Shown: positions 16,371-22,185 of the stretch, in pieces
Numbering within the stretch: position 1 is the stretch's first letter
Layout: every line of letters begins with the position of its first letter
Origin: Balneolales bacterium
Lineage (GTDB): Bacteria > Bacteroidota > Rhodothermia > Balneolales > Natronogracilivirgulaceae
Direction: 5' to 3'
Assembly: GCA_007131535.1 (NCBI GenBank)
Contig: SLQI01000284.1
Coordinates: forward strand, 1-22,185
Length of the DNA stretch: 22,185 bases
Made by a program: the position numbers and the translations under genes
The notes under the pieces: generated by a model
Told to the model about the DNA's origin: nothing
The model's database searches: none
Seen by the model: only the letters and a program-made list of their open reading frames with translations

Positions 16371-17831
16371 ATGAAACTGGGTTTCAACAGCTTACAGCGA
16401 GATATTTTAAAAAGGCACACGGGGCCTTTTATATTTTGCTTTGTTACTATCATGTTTTTGCTGCTGATGCAGTTCCTTATACAGTTTATCGAGCATCTGG
16501 TGGGCAAAGACATACCGTTTCTGGTTATCCTGGAGCTGATAGCCACGAACCTGGCCTATATGGTTACCCTGGCCACACCAATGGCTGTACTTGCGGCTTC
16601 TCTTATGACCTTCGGCCGGTTCGCCGAGCAGAATGAGCTCACGGCCGTAAAAGCTGCAGGCGTTCATCCCCTTCATATCATTAAACCTGTGTTAATTGCC
16701 GCTTTCGGCCTCACCATCTTTCTGGCCTGGTTTTCCGACAGTGTGCTGCCTGATGCCAACTTCAAAGCCAGGGCCCTGTTTCTCGATATCCGTATGAAAC
16801 AACCCGGATTTGACCTGCAGGAAGGTACATTTTACGACGGCATTGACGGCTACACCTTTTTAGTGGAACGGGTTGATCAACAAACCGACTCACTTTACAA
16901 TGTAACTTTATTTCAGGATAGTAACGACAATCGTGAGCGCGCCATCATTAAGGCATCGAAAGGTCATCTTGAAACCGATGAACAATTAATGCTGATCCGG
17001 CTGCATCTGATGGACGGCAATATTTTTCGATATTTGAGGGAGGGGCGTTCGGAGGTTCCGCTGGTAGAAGAAAGCAGCTTTTCCGATTATCATATCCGTT
17101 TTGATATGTCGGATCTGGCCTTTTCCCGAACGAACCCCGATCAACGCCGGCGGGATGGCCGCACGATGACCAGCCGTGAGATGTTGGCCAGAGTGGATAC
17201 CATCCGGAAAGACAAGCGGGAAGAGCGGGAAAAACACTATGAAAACAGCCATGTAAGGCTTTTTATCAGCGACACCACCTCAGCTGAAAGTCAGTTTACC
17301 ACAGTAGCTTTTAATGACCCTGAACGTACCGGTACGACCAGTTCTTCCGAATACTACGACAGCACATTTGACCCTCAACCAACAAATTTTCACGCACTAT
17401 CCCACCTGAGCAGTCTCAGTGCGCAGCGCAGTATCGGAGAAATGGCCAACTCCGGGCTCCGAAGCACCCGCAGCCAGGTAGATAACCTGCACAGTAACCT
17501 GAAGTGGCGTACGGAAAATCTGGCTTCGTTTCTCGTTGAAGTTCATAAAAAAGTCTCCATTCCGGTAGCCTGTATAATATTTCTTTTGATCGGAGCCCCT
17601 CTCGGTATGCTCACTCAAAAAGGAAACATCGGTATTAATGCCCTCATCAGTACCGTTTTATTTACCTTCTACTGGATTTCCATTATCCAGGGTGAAAAAC
17701 TTGCTGAGCGGCTGTATATCTCTCCGTTTGTCGGAATGTGGTTTGCCAATATCATTTTATTAATTGTGGGGCTGTATCTCGTTTTGAAGATCTCCCGCGA
17801 GTATGACATCTTTCGAATCGGTTTTAAATAG
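16371..17831 (+). CDS. lptF: LptF/LptG-family LPS export permease (LptF-like, long form)
   Basis: Inner-membrane half of the LptB2FG ABC transporter that pulls LPS from the inner membrane toward the Lpt bridge; 486 residues. Predicted membrane helices lie at about 18-40, 54-82, 102-121, 396-412, 424-440 and 455-474, with the periplasmic beta-jellyroll between helices 3 and 4. Family hallmarks are LATPMAVLAASLMTFGR with ELTAVKAAGV (coupling helix, 85-97) and VEVHKKVSIPVACI with GAPLG (389-412). The frame is open to a GTG at 16257, but the ATG at 16371 starts right at the conserved basic helix and is preferred. Residues about 255-385 are a hydrophilic, Ser/Thr- and charge-rich insertion absent from the 360-residue partner next door. 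The F versus G assignment is by gene order. lptG begins 34 bp downstream. Confidence 0.87.
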   Translation: MKLGFNSLQRDILKRHTGPFIFCFVTIMFLLLMQFLIQFIEHLVGKDIPFLVILELIATNLAYMVTLATPMAVLAASLMTFGRFAEQNELTAVKAAGVHPLHIIKPVLIAAFGLTIFLAWFSDSVLPDANFKARALFLDIRMKQPGFDLQEGTFYDGIDGYTFLVERVDQQTDSLYNVTLFQDSNDNRERAIIKASKGHLETDEQLMLIRLHLMDGNIFRYLREGRSEVPLVEESSFSDYHIRFDMSDLAFSRTNPDQRRRDGRTMTSREMLARVDTIRKDKREEREKHYENSHVRLFISDTTSAESQFTTVAFNDPERTGTTSSSEYYDSTFDPQPTNFHALSHLSSLSAQRSIGEMANSGLRSTRSQVDNLHSNLKWRTENLASFLVEVHKKVSIPVACIIFLLIGAPLGMLTQKGNIGINALISTVLFTFYWISIIQGEKLAERLYISPFVGMWFANIILLIVGLYLVLKISREYDIFRIGFK

Positions 17832-17865
17832 TGATATTTTGAGTTTTCTTACAATCACATATTAA

Positions 17866-18948
17866 ATGATCAACAAATTTGATCGCTACATATTTGGAAG
17901 GCTTACATTAGTCACCTTGTCGGTGCTTGCTGTCCTGATTTTCATTTTTATCATCATCGACTTTTCTGAAAACAGCGACGATTTCACCGACCGGGGAGCC
18001 ACTATGGCCGAAATCTGGCTGGATTACTACCTCAATTATATACCTGAGATGATCCGGCTGGTAACCCCTGTTGCCGTATTTGTTGCCGTATTACTAATCA
18101 CCAGTCAGCTTTCACTCCGTTCCGAACTGATTGCCTTGAAAAGTGCCGGTATAAGCATGTATCGGTTTTTGGCACCGTATCTTGTATTCGCCGCCCTGGT
18201 CACCGGTATACTAAGTTATATGGATGGGTATATCGTGCCTCCCTCCAATGCGGAGCGGATAACATTTGAACGCCAGTATTTAATGGATCGCTCCGACCGC
18301 ATCGAACGAAGCCGGATTTTCCGCCAGGATGCCCCTGGGCGCTACTTCATGGTCAATTATTATGCGGTTGATGAAAAAACGGCTTACCGGGTGAATGTAT
18401 ATCAATACAACGACGGGGAGTTGACCGAATCCATCCGGATGAATCGTATGGAGTGGAATGATGAGGATCAGAAATGGACGATGATCAACGGCTCTATTCG
18501 CACTTTTAACGAAAACGGATATGAAGTTGATGGATTCACCCGCCGGGATACCACATTTAATCTTCTGCCCAGGGATTTCGGGCGTCGCTCGTCGGATATT
18601 TATCAACTCACCTACCCTGAGATTCAATCCTACCTGGCCTCCCTTGAGCGTAGCGGTGCGAGTGGTATAAACACTCCACGGGTCCAGTTTTTCGGCAAAC
18701 TATTCTACCCGTTTTCTGTGCTGATTGTAACCATTATTGGTTTCAGTATTGCGTCGGTTAAACGTAGTGGGGGCGCAGGTATCCCCATTGCTGCAGGTTT
18801 AGGCGTGAGCTTTATGTATTTGGCACTGATGAAAATAGCCGAACCCTTCGGGTATGCCGGTACTATTGACCCGCTCTATGCGGCACTGTTGCCTCATATA
18901 TTTTTTTCCGTAATAGCTTTATTTTTGCTTTTCACGGCAAAAAAATAG
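17866..18948 (+). CDS. lptG: LptF/LptG-family LPS export permease (LptG-like)
   Basis: Second permease subunit of LptB2FG; 360 residues, the standard family length. It has six predicted helices (about 14-34, 56-80, 100-120, 272-294, 305-325, 336-358) and a periplasmic jellyroll between helices 3 and 4. Diagnostic segments are TPVAVFVAVLL, the coupling-helix motif SELIALKSAGIS (near 85-96), and PRVQFFGKLFYPFSVLIVTIIGFSIA, which corresponds to the 'l...l..Pf..lvl.llgip' helix 4 region. It lies 34 bp after lptF and is almost certainly in the same operon; the LptB ATPase gene is not in the window. The start ATG has no strong Shine-Dalgarno. A short AGGC/GCCT hairpin overlaps the stop (18947-18957), too weak to call a terminator. 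Confidence 0.87.
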   Translation: MINKFDRYIFGRLTLVTLSVLAVLIFIFIIIDFSENSDDFTDRGATMAEIWLDYYLNYIPEMIRLVTPVAVFVAVLLITSQLSLRSELIALKSAGISMYRFLAPYLVFAALVTGILSYMDGYIVPPSNAERITFERQYLMDRSDRIERSRIFRQDAPGRYFMVNYYAVDEKTAYRVNVYQYNDGELTESIRMNRMEWNDEDQKWTMINGSIRTFNENGYEVDGFTRRDTTFNLLPRDFGRRSSDIYQLTYPEIQSYLASLERSGASGINTPRVQFFGKLFYPFSVLIVTIIGFSIASVKRSGGAGIPIAAGLGVSFMYLALMKIAEPFGYAGTIDPLYAALLPHIFFSVIALFLLFTAKK

Positions 18949-19136
18949 GCTCTGCCTCAATCTTCTGAAATAAATGGCCTGACTTTATCACGGAGCAGAC
19001 TACCTGTACCCTAACTGTGTGTTTGCAACGAAGCTCGTAGAGGCACCATCATATTGAAACTGCCATCTTCATTCGATCTGCATTTGCTTTGGTGGTCAAT
19101 TTGCTTCATATTCCATGCGTCAATAAAAGCCCTTTC

Positions 19137-19282
19137 AGAAGGCTTTGCAAAATCATGGTTTTTGGCCGGGATCAGTACCGCTTAAATCATTTAACCGGTG
19201 CTGCTTATGTGGCTGAGCGGATATTTTAATTTCCGATAGCGCAGAAATAGGTTCAAAGGAAGACGGTTTTGCAAAGCCTTCT
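19137..19282 (+). repeat. 16-bp perfect inverted repeat enclosing two hairpins, upstream of nhaC
   Basis: AGAAGGCTTTGCAAAA (19137-19152) is exactly complementary to 19267-19282. Inside lies a hairpin at 19173-19203: CAGTACCG pairs with CGGTGCTG (one G-T), then a C-C mismatch, then TTAAA/TTTAA around a TCA loop. A second hairpin at 19213-19244 pairs CTG with CAG and CGGA with TCCG. In RNA this would be a three-way junction ending 37 nt before the nhaC ATG. It could be a cis-regulatory leader for the antiporter, or a MITE-like element that landed there. It matches no riboswitch class that I recognise. Strand is given as plus because of nhaC. Confidence 0.5.
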
Positions 19283-19310
19283 ATCAGGCGGGTTAACATT
19301 TGAATGTAAA

Positions 19311-19316
19311 CAGGAA
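19311..19316 (+). promoter_or_regulatory. Shine-Dalgarno site fixing the nhaC start
   Basis: AGGA at 19312-19315 sits 4 nt before the ATG at 19320. This is one of the few recognisable Shine-Dalgarno sites in the window. It supports this ATG over an upstream in-frame TTG at 19269, which falls inside the inverted-repeat arm. Confidence 0.5.
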
Positions 19317-19319
19317 TGT

Positions 19320-20858
19320 ATGGCTTCTGAATCTTCGTCTTTGACAACAAAAAGCTGGATAAATATTGGTATAGCGATTGCCATAATTGCTTTGGGCTGG
19401 GCCTTTGCCGGTAGTTTGCCGCATTATGATGATCACTATGGAATCTGGTCTATCATGCCCCCTTTTGTTGCCATTTTACTGGCATTTCTTACCCGGGATG
19501 TAATCAGCTCTCTATTTGTTGGGATTGCTCTCGGCGGTGTGATTACCGGCAACCTGAACATCCCGCAGGAATTTCTGATACCTGCCATCGGAACACATGA
19601 ATTTGCCCTGATACTCATAGTCTATCTGTGGGCTCTCGGCGGGTTGATCGGTATATGGACACGTACCGGTGGCGCAGAGCGATTCGCAACATGGGCCGGG
19701 TCTCTGATGATAAGAGGACCAAAAACTGCGAAATTTTTCACCTGGGTGATGGGTCTGGTTTTTCACCAGGGAGGCACAGTCAGCACGGTACTTACCGGTG
19801 CCACTGTACGACCGACAGCAGATAAATACAAAGTTTCCCACGAAGAACTTGCCTTTATGGTAGACTCCACCGCATCACCCGCCGCGGTGGTCATTCCCTT
19901 CAACATCTGGCCGATTTATGTAGGCGGACTTGTAGTCGGGACTATCCCTTTGTTTGACACTACTCAGCAGGCGGTAACTTTCTTTTTTCAGTCCATACCG
20001 TTTAATTTCTATGCAATAGTAACCATTCTGATTACCCTGCTCTTCGCATGGGAAAAACTGCCTTGGGTTCCCGGCAAGCAAATGCGGTCGGCTATTAAAC
20101 GGTCCCGGGAAACCGGTGAGCTGGACCGCCCTGATGCTCTGCCATTAGCGGCGGATGAATTGACCGAGCTCAAAGTACCCAAAGACTACAAGTCTGGTAT
20201 TATAGACTTTATCGGCCCTATCGGAACACTGCTTGGAGTCGCTATTGTACCCTTTTTGTATACGTTTTTTATAATGGGCCAACGGGAAGATGCATCCGTA
20301 TTGATTGCCGAAGCCTTTATTCTGGCTGTATTGGCGGCGTTTGCTATTGCCAAAATCAAAGGTATGCCCCTGAAAACAATTATGGATGGCTTTATCGATG
20401 GCTGTAAAGGCGTTACGATCGGAGCAATAATCCTGGGACTTGCGGTTACCCTCAAAGAAGTCGCCGATGCTGTAGGCACAGCAGCCTACGTAGTTGATCA
20501 GCTGGGTGATTTGATACCCGCTTTTATTCTGCCGGGAATTCTTACGTTTCTTTGTATGATTATCGCCTTTTCCACCGGTACCGCTTTCGGCACCTATGCC
20601 GTGATATTCCCGGTAGCCATGCCGCTGGCTTATGCCATTGATCCAAGTACTCTTTTTATTATGATCTGTTTCGCAGCTGTAGTTGGCGGGGCCGTTTTCG
20701 GAGATAAATGTTCACCCATTTCCGATACTACTATCCTGTCGTCGCTGGCAACCGGCTGTGACCTGATGGATCACGTGCGAACACAATTCCCTCTGGCAAC
20801 TGCTGCCGCACTAATTGGATTGGTACTGCACGCCATCGTTGTTATAATGTTTGTATAA
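19320..20858 (+). CDS. NhaC-family Na+/H+ antiporter
   Basis: Inner-membrane secondary transporter of the NhaC superfamily, 512 residues with about 11-12 predicted helices. It should exchange cytoplasmic Na+ for H+ (or, in MleN-like relatives, couple to an organic acid). Signature segments are MPPFVAILLAFLTRDVISSLFVG near the N-terminus, VFHQGGTVSTVLTGATVRP, VDSTASPAAVVIPFNIWP, and the C-terminal VFGDKCSPISDTTILSS with GCDLMDHVRTQFP. These last two are the family's most conserved motifs and probably carry ion-binding acidic and Ser/Thr residues. The ATG at 19320 is preferred over an in-frame TTG at 19269 because of the Shine-Dalgarno site. A structured region lies directly upstream and an SDR gene 27 bp downstream. 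I leave the symbol blank because paralogues with other substrates share this architecture. Confidence 0.85.
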   Translation: MASESSSLTTKSWINIGIAIAIIALGWAFAGSLPHYDDHYGIWSIMPPFVAILLAFLTRDVISSLFVGIALGGVITGNLNIPQEFLIPAIGTHEFALILIVYLWALGGLIGIWTRTGGAERFATWAGSLMIRGPKTAKFFTWVMGLVFHQGGTVSTVLTGATVRPTADKYKVSHEELAFMVDSTASPAAVVIPFNIWPIYVGGLVVGTIPLFDTTQQAVTFFFQSIPFNFYAIVTILITLLFAWEKLPWVPGKQMRSAIKRSRETGELDRPDALPLAADELTELKVPKDYKSGIIDFIGPIGTLLGVAIVPFLYTFFIMGQREDASVLIAEAFILAVLAAFAIAKIKGMPLKTIMDGFIDGCKGVTIGAIILGLAVTLKEVADAVGTAAYVVDQLGDLIPAFILPGILTFLCMIIAFSTGTAFGTYAVIFPVAMPLAYAIDPSTLFIMICFAAVVGGAVFGDKCSPISDTTILSSLATGCDLMDHVRTQFPLATAAALIGLVLHAIVVIMFV

Positions 20859-20885
20859 TCCTTCAAACATTAAACACAACGGCTT

Positions 20886-21524
20886 ATGAAGGTTGTTATA
20901 GCCGGCGGACACGGAAAAATCGCCATGCATCTGCACCCGGTTTTAACTGCGGCTGGTCATGAAGTCACCGGTTTAATCCGCAATCCGGACCACGCAAGTG
21001 ATCTTGGGGAGGCCGGGGCGAAACCGGTGATTTGTGACCTGGAGAGCGAAGAAGACCTCTCTTCATTCGTTGGCCCGGCTGATGCGGTCGTTTTTGCCGC
21101 CGGCGCCGGACCGGGCAGCGGCGCAGAGCGTAAATGGACGATGGACCGGGACGGTGCCCTCAAACTCATGGAGGCCTGCCGGTTCAACAATATCCGAAGA
21201 TATGTGATGATCAGTGCGATGAAGGCCGAAGTACCCCGGGGCAATGAGGTCTTCCAGGTTTATTTGAAAGCAAAATCAGAAGCGGATGCAGCCCTTAGAG
21301 CCAGTGGCTTGGACTATACCATTGTACGCCCCGGCCGGCTTACGGATGACTCCCCCACCGGTAAAGTAGCACTGGCTGAAGACCTTCCTCGCGGCGAAAT
21401 CCCAAGAGCAGATGTAGCCTCTGTCGTCGCTGCCTGCATCGATCAAGTGGCGGCTATAGGTCGCCAGTTTGACCTTACCTCGGGCGAAACGCCAATCATG
21501 GAAGCTTTGGCACGCCTCAGATAG
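20886..21524 (+). CDS. NAD(P)H-binding atypical SDR protein (NmrA/YwnB-like)
   Basis: Rossmann-fold protein of 212 residues, likely cytoplasmic. The dinucleotide-binding loop is VIAGGHGKIAMHL (4-16), with the glycine spacing of atypical SDRs. LIRNP (30-34) after strand 2 has the Arg that usually selects NADPH. CDLES (50-54) and VVFAAGAGPGSG (68-79) are the adenine-pocket and strand 4 segments. A YLKAKSEADAALRASGLDYTIVRPG stretch (125-150) supplies the family's YxxxK-like motif and substrate wall. Relatives include YwnB/YtfG-like reductases and redox-sensing NmrA proteins; the reaction is not predictable. It starts 27 bp after nhaC on the same strand, so co-transcription is likely, and converges with the cytochrome gene (22-bp gap). 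No Shine-Dalgarno site is seen. Confidence 0.8.
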   Translation: MKVVIAGGHGKIAMHLHPVLTAAGHEVTGLIRNPDHASDLGEAGAKPVICDLESEEDLSSFVGPADAVVFAAGAGPGSGAERKWTMDRDGALKLMEACRFNNIRRYVMISAMKAEVPRGNEVFQVYLKAKSEADAALRASGLDYTIVRPGRLTDDSPTGKVALAEDLPRGEIPRADVASVVAACIDQVAAIGRQFDLTSGETPIMEALARLR

Positions 21525-21546
21525 TAAATTAAGATACTTCTTTACA

Positions 21547-22185
21547 TTACTCCCCATCCCTGAACGTTTCCCCGACTTCGTTATGAACCGGCTCCAGTGT
21601 TTGCAGATATTTGTATATGGATCTCAAATCTTCTTCACTCATCCGCTGATATGCTCCCCACGGCATCGGGGTTCCGGATATGCCGCCACCTGCCTTAAAA
21701 CGTGAAACAAACGTATCTTCGGACCAACCCGCCAGGATTCCTGTTTCCGGATCGGGAGTGATGTTCGGACTCACAAATGATTCCTGAGGATTTTTCAAGG
21801 ACTCTTGTTCCAAACCACCTGCAAATCGTTCTCCCTCGTACGTCCCATCCAAAGGATTTCGTTGTGAATGGCACCCCATACAACCTGCCACATTTTCAGC
21901 CAAATACTTCCCCCGCTCAATGGATACTTCCTCAACAGGACTGTCTTCAGGTGCCTCCTCGCCAAAATCCACCGGTTCGATGACTGTCGACATCATAAAC
22001 TTTCCGGTAAGATTCAGATCAGGTTCCGGGATCGGGTTATGTACAGCCGGCTGGCTTCGCAGATAGGCAATTACATCATGCAAATCCCGATCACTCATTC
22101 GGTGAAAATCCATAAACGGAAATAATGCGCGACCATCGTGCGCAACATTGAAACGCAAAGCTCTTTTCAGTTCGGCATCAGTCAC
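21547..22185 (-). CDS. Di-domain c-type cytochrome, C-terminal part (5' end outside window)
   Basis: Partial gene, 212 codons read leftward; it enters from the right edge and ends at TAA 21547-21549. The first codon, GTG, is internal, not a start. A complete second cytochrome c domain is visible: heme site CMGCH (Cys102-His106 of the fragment) and a likely axial Met174 in GTPMPWGAYQ. It is followed by MSEEDLRSIYKYLQTL. The tail of a first domain shows the same ending, FPFMDFHRMSDRDLHDVIAYLRS with Met25, so the protein is at least di-heme. The linker (about 50-90) is acidic and proline-rich. It should be an exported or periplasmic electron carrier, similar to cytochrome subunits of alcohol or aldehyde dehydrogenases. 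The signal peptide and first CxxCH lie beyond the window. Confidence 0.85.
   Translation of the reverse strand: MTDAELKRALRFNVAHDGRALFPFMDFHRMSDRDLHDVIAYLRSQPAVHNPIPEPDLNLTGKFMMSTVIEPVDFGEEAPEDSPVEEVSIERGKYLAENVAGCMGCHSQRNPLDGTYEGERFAGGLEQESLKNPQESFVSPNITPDPETGILAGWSEDTFVSRFKAGGGISGTPMPWGAYQRMSEEDLRSIYKYLQTLEPVHNEVGETFRDGE

Larger units (their letters stand above)
18949..19319. other. 371-bp intergenic gap between lptG and nhaC
   Basis: The first 190 bp show no gene, promoter match or strong hairpin that I can support. The second half is dominated by the dyad structure at 19137-19282. A 65-codon reverse open frame across 19153-19350 overlaps the nhaC start and reads through the inverted-repeat arm; I do not consider it a gene. 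Confidence 0.5.

Noticed and set aside
19269..19319. N-terminal extension of NhaC from a TTG
   Set aside because: The codons fall in the inverted-repeat arm, and a Shine-Dalgarno site marks the ATG at 19320.
19153..19350. 65-codon reverse open frame across the nhaC start
   Set aside because: Overlaps the nhaC start and translates the inverted-repeat arm; no recognisable protein features.
1..22185. CRISPR arrays, IS elements, prophage genes, toxin-antitoxin or defence genes
   Set aside because: No regularly spaced repeats, transposase or integrase motifs, or defence-gene signatures were seen.

Overview
The window reads as chromosomal housekeeping and cell-envelope DNA from a Gram-negative member of the Bacteroidota/Rhodothermota/Balneolota group. 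I would guess Balneolota (marine or salt-adapted), but that placement is inference. The evidence is a giant SprA protein (the type IX secretion translocon, restricted to this group), an adjacent OmpP1/FadL porin and SGNH lipoprotein pair, genes mostly without Shine-Dalgarno sites, and at least one promoter of the Bacteroidota form (TTG, 19 bp, TAnnTTTG).

Layout from left to right. Positions 1-4850 are on the minus strand: the first 40 codons of holA (running off the left edge), asnS, a 538-bp gap with a two-block inverted repeat, then ompP1/fadL followed by an SGNH lipoprotein hydrolase gene. A plus-strand alpha/beta hydrolase (5083-5907) converges on minus-strand leuS (5930-8533). Minus-strand sprA (8718-16028) takes up a third of the window. 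The plus strand then carries lptF and lptG (16371-18948), an intergenic region with a strong nested dyad structure (19137-19282), an NhaC-family Na+/H+ antiporter gene and an atypical SDR gene. A minus-strand cytochrome c gene, open at the right edge, closes the window.

How the genes fit together. asnS and holA probably form one transcript (translation plus clamp loading). ompP1 and the SGNH gene are 11 bp apart and look like an uptake-and-hydrolysis module for lipophilic esters. sprA and lptFG diverge from a shared 342-bp region and both serve the outer envelope: protein export through SprA and LPS extraction by the LptB2FG transporter. nhaC and the SDR gene are 27 bp apart and probably co-transcribed.

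No phage, IS, CRISPR, rRNA or tRNA genes were seen. The most unusual feature is the 146-bp structured region ahead of nhaC, followed by the repeat upstream of asnS and three family-atypical insertions (in AsnRS, SprA and LptF).
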